From: Paraphysomonas bandaiensis
Lineage: Eukaryota > Chrysophyceae
DNA length: 64,000 nt
Direction of reading: 5' to 3'
NCBI GenBank assembly: GCA_965644295.1
Contig: CBFFRP010000053.1
Coordinates: forward strand, 1-64,000
The notes below the pieces were generated by a model. That model was not told where the DNA came from. It made no database searches and was given only the letters and a program-made list of their open reading frames with translations. The position numbers were made by a program, and so were the translations under genes. Shown here one piece after another: positions 23,092-37,469 of this stretch; the first letter of the stretch is position 1, and each line of letters begins with the position of its first letter.

Positions 23092-24800
23092 TTAATCCAT
23101 GCACTGAACAAACAATGCACGGACGTGATGTGAAAAACGTAGCGCTATTCCTATAATGGCTGCCGTAAGTACAGCATTTGTCAAAATATAACACTGTAAT
23201 CTGGATACAGCACTCATCCATGCGGCGTCATTTTGAGCTGCTACTCGGAGTTGTGTACAACAGTATGCAGACAACGCATGTATTGAGGAGGCAAATCCTG
23301 GAACGATATCGAGTGATTCGAACAGCAGTCCAGTCCTGTCCTGTAATCTGTAACCTGAACTTTGAATTCAGAGTTATTGGGGCTAAAAGCCTCCGTAGGT
23401 GGAAAGGGATGGAAAAGATGGAGACCAGAATCGGGGTCGCGTGAATCTTTGGTCCGCACTCCAGCATGCATCAGACACCGGGCCACCATCACATCCTCCA
23501 TGGAGGTGTGAACATGCACAAGGCACTCGTTGGGATAATTAGATAGCAGGTCATACAGCATAATGACCGCAACTTTATTGAGCACATACCCTCCCCCACC
23601 GTGGTAGAACTTCAGAAATTCGTTTTGTTTCATTTCCCTACCAACAAACACTGGCTGTAGTCCTTCACCGTCGTCTAATGTATACAGGTAGGCTCGTAGG
23701 TTATGCACGTGGACATAAAGATCATCCCCACCAAGTAGGAAGTAATCGTACTCATCAATGAGTTGAGATTGAGCGACCATCGACCATATCAACTGCGCCT
23801 TTACAGACATAGAATTATAAGATTCCTGCCAATGCGGAATGGGAGGAGCTAAAGCAACCACGGGTAACATCGGCGCTGATGCGTTGCTTATGGCCAGATA
23901 ACCGTCACAATCTCGCCCCCAAGTGTGTGTGATACTTTCTACATATCCGTGCCGAGGCTCGAATGTATAGCTCATACAAAGAACGCGAGCATGACGGGTA
24001 GTTGATTTCATTGGGGCGGAAGATACTCTAGACGCCACCTTTGCGCCATCGATTCCAAACATTCGCTCTATATCGCACAATTCATAATCCCCTTTTTTCT
24101 GACCTGCTGTCTGACTTGCTAACGATGATAGATATCCCGAAACTTCATCGCAAATATTGCCTCTTCGTCTCCAGGAGTGCCCACGAGCCACTTTACATGT
24201 ATCCCCTGACAATGAGGCCTCGTTGCACAAAGTATGCCTAATATGCGTCTCTGCCCGTTCGAAGGATATTGCGCCTGTCACATTTAGCAGACGTTTAACA
24301 GTAAAATCTCCCTCAAAAACGACGGCATCAGGAAAAGGTGCTATGAGAGGAGGGTTTGGTATAACATGTAAAAGAGAACGTATAAACCCAAAACTCTCCA
24401 TCCCTACATTAGTGTCTGCAATGATGAGGTCTGCAGCCGTGAGTATAGCAGCAGCAGTATCTAGCCCCCCTAGATCAAATCCATCTTTCCAGGATGGCTG
24501 TAGTAAATGCAATCTCATTCCTTCTAAATCATTGTTTAGATGAGACCATTTTATAGGTTCATTTAATGCATCAATTCGAACTACTGTCACAGAAGGACAA
24601 AAGTTTGTTAAATCTATATGTGATTGAGATAAGAGTGTGAATGAAACTTCATCAGATGTAGTTGAACACATTAACTTGTATAATATAGGAGTAGAGAGGG
24701 AGGGAATCATGGGTGTGATGATGGCTATATTCAGAGGTATGGAGCTGCAGATATGTATAGTATACCATAGTGTTAGTAGGAGCAGTAGAGCTCGTGCCAT
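23092..24800 (-). CDS. GT31-family beta-galactosyltransferase-like protein (C1GALT type)
   Basis: The main exon runs from the ATG at 24800 to a stop at 23241, 519 residues. The N-terminus is a strong hydrophobic signal or anchor (MARALLLLLTLWYTIHICSS). The catalytic half contains RVLCMSYTFEPRHGY, ITHTWGRDCDGYLA (about 290), YDYFLLGGDDLYVHVHNL (about 350, the DxD-equivalent), FYHGGGGYVLNKVAV and SMEDVMVARCLMHAG (about 432), the order seen in core-1 beta-1,3-galactosyltransferases. Such enzymes extend O-GalNAc glycans in the Golgi. A possible 35-nt intron (23241-23275) would skip the stop and add about 50 residues to 23092, including a second hydrophobic helix (CYILTNAVLTAAIIGIALRF). The coordinates given include that extension; without it the gene ends at 23241. 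The first 270 residues are not recognised. Confidence 0.8.
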
Positions 24801-25258
24801 AGTTTATTATATATGAAAGTAGATGATATTAAGGTATGTGTTGCTTATGCATCTTTGCTTAAAGAGATTCATGGATATACACAACAGTACCTGCCTATAC
24901 AGTACATATATACCTATGTGCATACATACAATACATACCTACGTACAGCAGTACATACATACATACCTACATACATACATACCTACGTACATACATACAT
25001 ACATACATACATACATACATACATACACTCATCGACGTTGATAATATATGAAGGACGGTTTCCAACACAAAACAAACACTTCATAAAAAAAGTTCATCAC
25101 AAGGACAGAGACACACACACACACACCATCTCAGCGGTCTTCATATAATAACAACGTAACTAACATACTTATAATAGAAACCTTCCACTTATACTCATAT
25201 ACTATTAACAATGCTGATTAATCCTTAAAGCTACTGCTTATAAGTGCAAGTGGCCCGG
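24801..25258. other. Divergent intergenic region, GT31 / giant secreted protein
   Basis: A 458-bp spacer. 24951-25027 is an imperfect CATA/CCTA microsatellite and 25108-25126 a CA run. It presumably contains both promoters. Confidence 0.6.
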
Positions 25259-28200
25259 ATGTCAGCCATGCTGATCCATGTTATAAGGATTTTGTGCATA
25301 CTATTGTGCTGTTTAGGTATAGTATGATATGATCGACTTGCTGTATATCATATATATGTACCTTCATAGGGAGTGATTATGCGGCTGAGGTATATACTTT
25401 AGAAGTTATTGTCGCACCTGCAGGAGCAGTTGGTGGTGAAATCTTCTCTGTTCAGCCTCAGATAGCTGTCGTTGATTCAGATGGTGTATTAGCTGTGGAT
25501 TTAGATGGCTATGTGTATGCTGAAATGGGGAACTCTCCGACGGGCGAAGAGTCCTTATATATAGGATCATGCGACTTGTCTGGCTGTGGCGTAGAAGTAT
25601 ATAAGGATAACGCGTTTGCAGTACTAGAGAACGGAGTTGCAGTATTCGAGGTGAGTTGGTAGTATCCTTTGTTCTGCTTTTCACGTTTGTGTAGGATTTG
25701 CAAATTCGCACCGCAGGGAGTGGATATACGTTAAAATTTGTCGCCGTAACATCGACTGGGATTCCATTTGCATTCACGTTTTCCGAAACATTCGATGTCG
25801 AAGTGGGGGAAGCATATAGTCTTGATTATATTGACTACCTCGGACAAGTCCATGGCGGATTGCCATTTGAAATTCAACCGTCAGTCAGAATAATAGACAG
25901 AGGGGGAAATACGATTAACAGTATTAATACTGGTACAGTTGTAGTTGAACTAGTAAGACAGCCTGAATATGTGCAAACGCAATTGCTGCCAGCATCTAAT
26001 TTGAATGCTGCATTTGAGGGCGGTGTCGCAACATTTTCAGGGCTCTATATCAACGAAGCAGGCACTTCATATCAAATGGGATTCTCGACTGATATGGTGA
26101 GTTTGCTGCCTATCTATAATTTTGTTGAATCGTTTAGTACCTTCTTCATCTAATTATTTTAGTGATGTACTCAAGTAACACACCTGATGCTAACACTAGG
26201 ATCTTTGATCCTTTCTATCTTCATGTGATGCTAATATAACTTACACAGGTATTAAATGGCACAAATACGGTTTATTCAGGAAATTTTACTGTAGCTGTGG
26301 GTGCTCCAGCTATGCTAACATTTGTGGGCGATTTCGCTGCAGAACCTATTCAATCTGGAGAATTTTTTCCTAACCCCCCTATACTTCAAATAAGGGACGC
26401 TGGTGGAAATATGCTTGTCTTGGACAGTTGGTCGAAAGTACGAGTTAGTATAGAGGATAATGCAGCCAATAGTGTTCTAGCCCCTGTGGAACATACTACT
26501 ACAATTGCTGATCGAGGTGTTGTTCGTTTTTCAGCTATACGACTCGTAGGAGGCTATGCGACGGACTTTCGGTTGAAGTTTTCGTTATACAAATTCAATG
26601 CATTTACACTCAAGCATGATGTCACACCTGTTGCAGAGGTTGTATCGGGTTTATTTGAAGTTGCATTAGGGCGACCCAGAAAAGTGTCTTCTGTTAAGCC
26701 GAGTGACTACTCGTGGGCTGGTAATCAACCTTTCGACCAACAGCCTGTTTTAGCACTGATGGACTACTCCAACAACGTGATAAAGGTAGATTCAAAAAGC
26801 AATATGACAGCCAATATTGTCTCGTCACTATCGGCGAATTTTAAACGACTGGTGGTTGATACTTCGAATGCAAATGCAACTGAAGTATTATCTGTGGAAG
26901 TCGATCTGTTAAACGGCACCTATGGAGCTGGCGAGCAGATTGATGTATACGTGGAATTCGAGTATGAAGTTTGGGTCAGCTTGTTTAATGTGTCGCTGCC
27001 TTTGGAGAACTCATCGCTGCCTTACATAACCCTTAACATCAATACAACAAGTGGATATGCTACTGCATCGCTCAATACTAAGTTCTCTTACGAGAAAACA
27101 CGCTTCCTTGTTTTTACTTACATAGTACAGCCGATGGATGCAACTTTGTATGAATTGGGCCCGCTAAACACGTCAACGGCCTTTGTTGTCGTGACAAGTG
27201 ACACTAGCATTATTGATGGCAATGGAAATACTGTAGTCGGCGAGCTCCCTTCTAGTCGTCCTGATTTTGGGAAACAAATCTATATTGATACCTCAACTCC
27301 TTATGTCGTTGGTCTTGAAAGTGACACGAGTAGCGGTGAATATGGATCAGGAGAAGAAATTTTTATACGTGTGACCTACAACTTCCCTGTTTATGTTACA
27401 GGAAGTCCATATTTGACTTTGGCGATAACGAACAAATCTAACCCCGTGCAGGACACAACCCGTGACATACCATACTATGATCTCGATGATGACGATTACA
27501 GCGTTCTATTTTTGTACACTGTTGGTTTGGAGGATGACACAGTAGATCTCCAGCTTGCTAATAGCTCGATTCAAGTCGCATATGACAATGTATCCCAAAT
27601 TTTGCGGCGATCAACATTTCCTATTACACCTGTCAATTTTACTTTAAGTCCTCAACATATATCTGCCTTCGACAGTAACTATGATATTGTGATAGATACC
27701 ACAGCTCCTAGATTAAATACGACCTATGGACTGCAAACTACCACCCAGGACGGATGGTATTATCCTGGGGACGTAATCGATTTATCTATTTCGTTTGATA
27801 AAGAAGTTGCCCTTGGTCCAGGTATTAGTATTGCTTTACTGCTTGATGTTGGAGGTACGAAGCAGGTTGGATCGGCGACTATTACAATGTTGGGGAGTGA
27901 CAATAAAACTCTATATTTTGAATATGTAGTTACTGAAGGTACAAATACGAGTGCATTGGATATTTTTCCTATCGATACAATGGCTATTCATGAATTTGGA
28001 GACAGAAACTACATACGGAGAAGGTCCACTATTCCGACCAAAGATGCCAATTTGAGCACGGCTGACATTGCCATACATCATGGTAATTCGCTTACTGGAA
28101 ATCACGCGATTGGAGTGTTTGGTTTTCCTCCAGTCGTCACTGATGTTTCAGCTTATGCTCTCAATTCTACCGGTCAGAGTGTCATTACTATATATCCTGG

Positions 28201-31200
28201 TGACACAGTCTGGGTCAATATCACTTTCAATGCACCTGTTGTAGCCACCTGTGATCCTGTACTTGTCATTCAAACTACTACAACATTTCGAAATGCGGCA
28301 CTTGTTGATGGTAATGAAACTTCACGCTTGACATTTGCTTACATAGGCGAGTTGGGCGATGAAAGTCCCACTGGCTTTTATTATCGTCATCTCCCAAATG
28401 CCCTGTGCTCGGAAGAGACCTGTAGTGCCAATGCAAACCCATCATGTAAAATATATGCACACTCTATGGATCCATCAGTGGAGATCAAATATATTATGCC
28501 GTGGAGGGGTAGAAACAAGAAACTTGGTATGAGAGTTACTTCTGATATCGTTATTTCACCTTCCCACTCTATGGGAAATGAAAGAAATACAAGCGTTGTG
28601 TCTGCAGCAATTTTGCATAATGATGGAGAAGTTGGCACTGGAACACCAATTTATCTATCTCTGACATTCACAGATGACGTTTTTGTGACATCGAAAAAAC
28701 CTTATTTGTATCTTAATACAGGACGTTTTGTGAACTATTTTGGAGGCAGTGGTACCAAAACTTTGTCGTTCTTGTATTACGTTAATGATGGGGATGATGT
28801 GAATCATTTAGATGTTGCGAACGTTCCTGGTACGTCCTCTACCGTGGCATGTAACAACACATGCTCACTAGTGAACCGACTTGGGGAGATCGTTAATACC
28901 ACAACAATTGGAATAGCTGTCAGCGAAAATGTTTCTATTGATACCTCACAGCCTGTGGTGGTTGATGTGTGGTCAAATTCTACAACTTCACCATACGACT
29001 CGTGGTATGCTGCGGGACAGTCTATCTTTATCTTTGTTGAATTCGACAAGCCAGTATATGTTACAACCGATGCAATTGCCCCTCAGCTTAGAATGCAGCT
29101 TAACACGAATGAAAATAGGTATGCATTGTTCTCACGTGAGAATAGTTCCGATTTTGTGTTGGCATTTGAGCTCATCGTTGAATATGGTGATTATACTGAG
29201 AATCTGGAGTACGATGGTGTGGATGCTTTGGTTACTCCCCATGCACTGTCTAAAATTTTTCGAGCCGCTCCCTATGTGCATACGGAAGTGAACTATACGT
29301 TGCCTGCGCCTGTCCCATTAGCACCTGGGGGTCACACTATTTCCATTAACGCTAGCACTGTGCCCTCTGTAGTGGAAGTTACGTCCACATCACCCGATGG
29401 TCGGTATGCTACTGGAGATGTAATTGATATTTATGTCCACTTCACACACTATGTTGTGGTAGAGGGAAACCCGTATATAAATTTAAATTTTGGAGATCAC
29501 GTTGGTCGGGCCTACTACTCAACTCGAGATGGAACTGATGCATCTAAAGATATTCTATTTCAATACACGGTTGCAAGTGGAGATTATTCTCATGACTTAG
29601 ACTATGTGGATGTTTTTTCCCTTCGTCGAGCGTATACACCAGTAGCCGACTTGGGAAGCATTTTGCAGGCCTCTACTAATCCTATAGTAAATTCATCGCT
29701 TACACTGCCTAAGCAGGGCACGGAAGGTTCACTGTCTTTTAATTCTGATATTATTGTTGATGGCCGCCAGCCTTACATGACGAGTTTGTCATTTGTAAAC
29801 CCTGCTGAAACGATTTACGAAGTTAGAGACGTCATTCAAATTGAAATGAACTTTTCCGCGCCTGTGTTTGTGGAAGGAACTCCATATATTGTTCTTGAGA
29901 CAGGAACGCATAACAGGTTTGCCTATTATGTGTCAGGCACGAACTCGTCATCGTTGTTGTTTGAGTATGCCCCACAACCTGGTGATATGACCAATAAGCT
30001 AGACTACGCTTTTGACCGTGTAGCGATTCGTTCGTGTGCTGAATCTTTCAATGTGAGGGGTGAAGATGGAAAAGGTGCAATATTAGCTCACTCTGAGAAT
30101 CCTACTCAAGAAGCCCATATTCACTTAAATCCTCTTCGTGGTGTCTTGATGGGCACTACTACTGTCCCTGCTCTGAGTGGAATATATTACTATTCTAATC
30201 TTACTCTGAATAAGCAAGGACCAGACTATGAAATTCGCTATACCTCGACTCCAGAAGCTGAAAACCACACCGTGTTGTCAACAACTGAACCACTTTTCAA
30301 TTCATTCTCGAATGAATATGAATTGCGACCAATGGCCATGGAGTCTGGAGATCGAGTTGGATGGTCAGTTGCGACTGATGGGGAAGTATCTGTACTTGGT
30401 GCGCCTTTCACCAATTTGATTGTAAAAGATGTACAAACAGTTACAACAGGAGTTAGTCACGGGACAAAACTCTCGGCAGTTCAAGAAGTACAGCTGCTTC
30501 GAGTGGAGGTGGATCGTGCCCCTGAGATTCAGAGTTTCTATACCACTGCGGACGTGTACCAGACTGTAGATGGAACATTTACCATAAATTACGGCTTACT
30601 AGGTCCAACGAGACCGATCCCTGCCAACGCTAATGCTGAAATGATAGAAGTGGCGTTGATGACAGATATACCCAAACTTGGAGTTGTGTCGGTGTCTCGG
30701 ATTCCCTATATATACTGCGCCTGTTATAATGCCTTCACCTGGAACATAACGTTCCATGACTTAGATAGAGGCGTCGTCCACCCATTGGTTTTTGATGGCT
30801 CAGGATTAACTGGAGGAGGGGTGGCAATTCATGGCCCAACAACAGTGCAAAACTCATCATATATTGGTGGAACATTTACGCTGTTATCTGACGACGACAA
30901 GGAAACTGATCCAATTTCTTTTGACGTTGACGATGATGGTCTGATTGAAGCATTGGCAAGCATAGATATTGAAGCTGTTGAGGTTCAAATCAGCCCGACG
31001 AACACTGCGGGTAGTCGAACTTGGACAATCACGTTCGGCGCGGTTAATGGTTCATATGAGATACCTACATTGAGAAGTAATGCCAGTGGAATAACTGGTG
31101 GTGAGGCAACAGTATGGCATACAACTGCCAGACCAGGCCGACATGGACCACCGACTGATGATAGTATCAGTGGTATATCGGGATATTTTATGCTTGAGTG

Positions 31201-34200
31201 GAGAGGAAATGTTACGGATAAGATAATGTATAATGCGAGTGCAGATTTTATGGAATCTGCTTTAGAAGCACTCCCGAATATAGAAGATGTCTCTGTTGAA
31301 CGAATGGTTTCTTCCGATAAAGTAGGATATACTTGGAAGATTACTCTGAATCGAGTGTACTATAACACTCCACGAGGATACGAACTTGATGACCACGGAC
31401 CTTTTGATGCTATAATTGCTCATAATCATCTCATTGGAACTAACACCTCCATTACCATTGGGAGTAAAAGTAACAGTGTGGTTAGGCTCTATGGTGAGGA
31501 GGTGCGTGGGCTTTATGGTAATCAATCCGGTGCTGTTTATGTGTTCCAACGAGAGATAGATGATGCCGACTGTTGGATTGAAACTAGTACAATTACTGCA
31601 AATGACACAGATTCGTCAGATCAATTTGGCAGCAGTGTGTCTATTTACGGTGACTATATCGCAATAGGTGCTGTAGGAGCAGAAACTATTGGTGTCCCTG
31701 AAATTCAATCAATATTTTGCTCTGCGGAAGCAGGTTTCTTTCAATTGGGGTTTCGTGGATGGACAACAAGTGCTATTCCGCATAATGTCACTCGAGATGA
31801 TTTGATTTATGCCATCCAAGGCGATATCGGATCTATGCACTCCATTTCTATTGCTGATTGGGGTGTTGGTGGGTTGTGTGACAACAACACTGCTGTTATT
31901 ACATTTCATTCTCCAACCGATGGTCACGCTGTTATGTTTGGCGAGGACACCGGAGCTGATCTAGAACTGCTTGAGGTGACCGCCCAATCATTAACCAATT
32001 CAACTGGCAATGCTGGTACAATTGAAATCAATGAAATTCAAGCTGGAACTCGAAGTGCTCATGGGGAAAATGCTGATGGATTGCAGACTGGATCGGCCTA
32101 CGTGTTCAGGGCGGTCGCGGATTGCTATGATTACGAACTTGTCCAGTTTTGCAATCGTAAGAAATGGGTTCAAGAAGCTCAATTCTTTCCGACGGAGCCA
32201 CTTGGACACGAGAAGTTTGGTGCGTCCATATCTGCTTATGCAGACAGGATTGCTGTTGGTGCACCTGGAACCCTTGGAGGCGAAGGAGCTGTCTATGTCT
32301 ACGAATACAAGTACGACATAGATTCGTGGTTTCGCGTTGGAAAATACACAGCCAGCGTATGGGTTCCTGAGTTGAACGACGAATTTGGATATGACGTTGC
32401 ATTGCTGGATGATACACTCGTTGTTGGTACTCCTGGAAGGAATAATAATACTGGTATCGTATTTATATTTCGCTATGCTAGAGGAGTATTTGTAGCCACT
32501 CAAGAGTTATATCTTCCGCCTGATTTGTATCGCACTGAAGAAGGAGATCGCTTTGGATGTAGTGTTGCCATAGATGGGGACCTCATTGTTGTTGGTGCCT
32601 GTGGATATGATGATTCGACAATATATCTTGGTCAGAATCCGAGTAAAGTCGAACCAGATACAGGTGCTGCATTCGTCTTCAGGCGAGAGAGTAAGGCAAC
32701 TGATTTTGAATTTGACCAGCAGCTAATACCGTCCAACGTTCGTCGTTTGGACAGGTTTGGACATGATGTCTCAATTCATAAAAACACTATTGTCGTCAGT
32801 GCTGTGGAAAATATGTTGGAAGGTCTCGTGCCGTCTCGACCGATCATGGAAGTCAAAACTAGTGCGGACTACAATCAAGAACCGTGTGGCAATTATTTTC
32901 AATTAAAATGGGTCAGTACTAATGAAACTGGCGAATGGGAACAGCGAACAACCCGATTAATTAAGAAAGATGCGTCAGATCTAGAGTTGCGGCTTATCCT
33001 GGAGGAAGATTTAGGAACCGGACCACTTAGTGTTGTACGCTCTTTCAAGGATATATATGATGGTGGGTACGTCTGGACAGTAACGTTCCTTAGTGAATCG
33101 GTAAACGATGTGGCTCCTTTGGAACCTGTAAATGATGGAACATTAACAGGAACGAACGCTAAAGTAACCGTCACAGTTATTAACGACACTCCCCCAATTA
33201 AGCGTGGGAATGCTCACATTTTTACACGGGAGAGTCCACGTGACATAGATTTTGAGGAGCAGGTTTATTTGTTTCCATTTAAGTATCAGCGTATTGATCG
33301 TTGTGGATGGGCTGTGTCGATTCGAGATGATTATGTGCTCATGGGTTGTCCAAACCGAGACTTCTTCATACCAAATCAAAACAGTGGAGCAGGGTATATG
33401 TTCAAGTTAGACTTTTTGAATCTAGAATTTGCGGATTTTGAGCCAACGGTTGTGGAAGGTAACGAATTAGGTATAGAAGTGGTACCCAATGAGCGTGAAT
33501 CAATGGTTGATGATGTGCTGTACTTCATTGCCACGCTTGATCGAAATGCCTTTTCTCGTCGACAGACGCTCATTTCTAACCTCTACGGATTGCAGAAACG
33601 AAAAGAAGTATTTGAATTCGGGAGAACAGCAGTTGATATTTCAGACACAGCTGGTACTGCTATGGCTCGATCCCAGTATTATGGATCCACACAACGAGAG
33701 CATGTGTGGGTTGATGGTGTGTATGACTTCAGAGGGCTATCTGATTATGTTCCAATCGACGTGCCACGTGCCTATTTGCTGGAATATTCAAACGACACCG
33801 AATACGTTACAACAACTCCAGATACAATACTTGAAAATTTGGACGAGACATTTACAATGATTCTGCACGCTCCAGGCTATTGGCCGAGTATTCTCGGCAG
33901 ACTCACATCTTTGGCTACCATTGAGGACGATTGGGATGGGTACGTTGATGTGAATGGTACGACGTATTTTCAATACGACAAACTGTACGGTGATGTTGAT
34001 GTTGATGGATGTGAAATCGGCATATCTATGGATATCGAGAGCGATATTGATGTGGTTGTCAGTGGTTGCCCTCGCAGTACTGTTGATGGAGTGGAGAATG
34101 CTGGTAGTGTGTTCTTATACAAACAGGTACTTGGGCACTGGGCAAGGTTGGCAACGATTGTTTCGCCATCACCATATGAGGGTGGGTTATTTGGAGATGC

Positions 34201-37070
34201 GGTTGCCATAGACACGGCATACGGGCGGAATACCTCCACAGTAGTGGTCGGTGAACCTGGTATATTTGCGGCTCATGTATTTGTATCGTCACACCCAAAT
34301 ACTAATTGGACATACGATACGAATCTTACCGTCGATGTTGAGTTAGTTGTTCAACACAGGTTCGCTGTACAAGGAACTCTTGATTTGTATGGTGATATTG
34401 TGTTGATCGGTGCACCAGGCATAGAAACGATGTTTTTGTTTACTCGCCGGTTCGATCTCAACACATCCAGTTGGGTTTGGAGCAGTGCAAAGGCTATTCA
34501 ATCAGCTGATTACGATTATGATCTGGTGTTCTCTACAATTTTTCTGCATCGACAAGAATTTGGAACTTCAGTATCAATCTCGGAGAGAACCATTGCAGTC
34601 GGATCCCCTTTTGCGGATTACGATAAAATTGGTTCTGATAATATTGAAGTTGATTGGTTTACGGAGGGAACGGACATTCATGGTATGAGTCGGGGTAAGG
34701 TTTATTTGTTCACAAGTGAACCTGCTGTTCAAAATATTACCATATACTCATATCACCAAATAAGTGTTGGGACATTTAAGTTATCTCTATCGTACCGTGG
34801 AATAACTACTAATTCGAGTCAAATACCTTTCAACGAAACCGCTGAAAGTCTTAAATATATCTTGGAAGAGTTAGAGAATATTGACTTAATTACTACATCC
34901 AAAGATGAAGGGCGCACGCATGATTTTGCTCAAGGTGACTACGGTTACTATTACTCCTGGCAAGTGACATTTTTATCGGAGTATCAGGACCCCCCACTTC
35001 TGGTTCCACAGTTCAATGACACCGGCTGTGAGGATTGTGAGCGTTTTGATGTGAATTACGATAACTCGTCCTTTCGTATTGTGGTTACTCAAGTACGCCA
35101 GTATGAAGACTGGAAGCGAAGCCATGAGTTATCTGCTAGGGATCAGCGGCGGGGCGATCGGTTTGGCACTTCTGTGGTTGTTGATGGTGATACCATAGCG
35201 GTTGGTGCGGTTCATTCTGCAGCTGTTGTGACAACGACGTGGGATTTTGAGGCCGGAGTTTTGCAAGGCTGGACGACCACAGGAACTGCTTTTGATTTTC
35301 AGCCGACGTATGGTGATAACTCATACTACCATGCTATATATCGGGAAAAAACAGATAATATATATAACAAACGCGGTCGCCCAATGCGATCGCAATTGCG
35401 TGGTAGATACTATGTGGGCACATACGAAAAACGCCCTGGAGATTCCACCGATTATCGCGCTGCCGATCCCAATTATCCACAAGGTAATGTCCAAGGTGAC
35501 AATCCTGTAGGAACCATGGAGAGCCAGGTGTTTATTATCCGAGGAGAAAAAATTTCTTTCCTTGTGGGTGGGGGGTGTGATTCGAATCTGGAGTATGTAG
35601 AACTTGTAGTGGATGGAGTGAGTGTGGCAAGAGAGACTGGACAATGTTCTGAGTCCATGAGACGCGTATATTTCGACGTCTCTTTATTTCATTTGCGCTC
35701 TGCATATATTAAAGTAGTTGATGCAGGTCGTGGTCCGTGGGGACATATTAGCGTTGATGACTTCCGGTTCGACTGGGACATTAAAGGGGGGCTTGTCAAT
35801 GATACCATGACGGGAAATGTTCGCGATATATTCGGAGGACAAGTGGAAACATCGCGTTCTGGAGCTGTCCATGTATTCCATCGTCATAACTCACAGTCTG
35901 CTGATGGCATGGACGTCACAAGTAACTGTACTGGACTAAAATCTGATTGCATATGGTCTGAAGTCGCCAAGTTAACTGCGTCCGATAAGCGACCCAGTGA
36001 TCGGTTTGGATCAAGTGTGGCATTGAATGAGAAGAGTGGCGTCATTGCTGTTGGTGCACCATACACTTCTCTGACTGGTTTTTATAAGGAAACTCCGAGC
36101 CTACACCCACATATAGAAGGTGATATCAGTACTACTTACGGATTACACTTTCCTGTATTGAGTCAAAACGAAACTTTATTTATGCACAGAAATACATATA
36201 CTTCACAGCCTTCTGGATCTTACGGAGTCATGTACTTGCGCAACCAGTCTGGTATTTTTCCTGATGTTAAAGCTTACGAAGAAACCGGAGCTGTTTATGT
36301 GTACACTGTCAGACATGCTGTCATCGACCACCGAGATGTTATTTCCGTATCAGATAACTGGAAAACCACAGAAACGGCCAAAATACAACCACCAGATGGA
36401 TTTGCAAGAGACCACTTTGGTATCTCGGTGGTCTTAAGTGGAAGTCTTTTGGCCATCGGGTCACATGGCAACGATGGTCAAGATCTGGACACTGGGGCAA
36501 TATATCTATATCGCGCTGGGTTTGCTGCTGTTTCATTTTCAGAGGTATGAGGTTTCGTGTGTATTGCGTTTCCGTGTCATTTACCATACATCTTTGTTTG
36601 GCTGTTTACAGGCTGTATTCAAAGTATTTGAAAGCTTCGATCGTCAATATGTCACGGTTACAATTCTGCGGGATACGTCGGTTTACGATGATGTCCTTGT
36701 GCTTGAGTACTCCACGTCCGATTTAACTGCTGAAGGTGTAGATAGTAATAAGTATGAAGAATGCCTTCGACTTCCACCTATGCAACGAGGCCCTGCGAAG
36801 TGTGGAGATTACGAACAGACATCCGGGGAAATGACTATTGCCGCTGGGGATGACAGAGGAACTTTCACGGTTGGCCTGGTGGACGATTTATGCAAAGAGA
36901 AGTTCGTCGAGTTTATTCAGGTGCTGTGAACAGTTTTAGAGAGTTAGCAGTTTTACGCATTTGTGCAGGTCACCATTTCTGTCCCCGGATCAGCGGCACT
37001 TCAAGGAGAATTAATGTCAGCGAAAATACGAATAGATGATGATGATTTCTTTGGAGAACAATATTGTTAA
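25259..37070 (+). CDS. Giant secreted FG-GAP / Ig-like / Calx-beta protein
   Basis: Six exons (25259-25316, 25370-25650, 25695-26096, 26249-36544, 36612-36920, 36969-37070) encode about 3,815 residues. Exon 1 is little more than a signal peptide (MSAMLIHVIRILCILLCCL). Residues about 20-450 hold modules of the type PAGAVGGEIFSVQPQIAVVD. Residues about 460-1560 hold about eight repeats of the type GxYxxGxxIxIxVxFxxPVxV followed by PYLxL. From about 1600 to 3675 come some 14 FG-GAP-like blades (for example DRFGCSVAIDGDLIVVGA, DRFGTSVVVDGDTIAVGA), interspersed with beta modules ending in WxVTF and with a Calx-beta-like region (about 2640-2810). Near 35,240-35,790 lies a module of the kind seen beside GH32 enzymes (WDFEAGVLQGW, FLVGGGCDSNLEY, GPWGHISVDDFRF). 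The last two exons complete a C-terminal Calx-beta domain. No membrane anchor is seen. Sequons are very frequent. A role in adhesion or cell covering is inferred. Confidence 0.85.
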
Positions 37071-37469
37071 TAGTGTCTTATTTCTAGCGTAGTGTAGTTG
37101 TGTGTGTTCAGTTCCTGGTTATATATCCGTACCGTCAATAATATACGTTATAATTTACTGAAGTGATGTACTATGCGGAAATTGTTTGAAAATGATATGT
37201 TAAATATATATCCAGTGGGAAATCCTGAAATTTGGGTGAATCATGCAAATAGTGTATAGATATCGAGTAAAACAAGAATTAAGCTGGGTTGAATACCCTT
37301 TAAGGTTGTGAGATGTACGATATGCCAAGCATGGAGAGAAATATATTTTTCCAGTACATGAAGTATAAAAACTCCTCAGTAACGTACCACGATACATTTC
37401 TTGTTCAACGCATGTAAAAAACTAAGAGCATCATCTGCATTTCATACAAAGTACTATATATTGAAAGTC
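37071..37469. other. Intergenic, 3' of giant secreted protein
   Basis: AT-rich sequence up to the left end of the long-inverted-repeat element. No gene seen. Confidence 0.45.
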
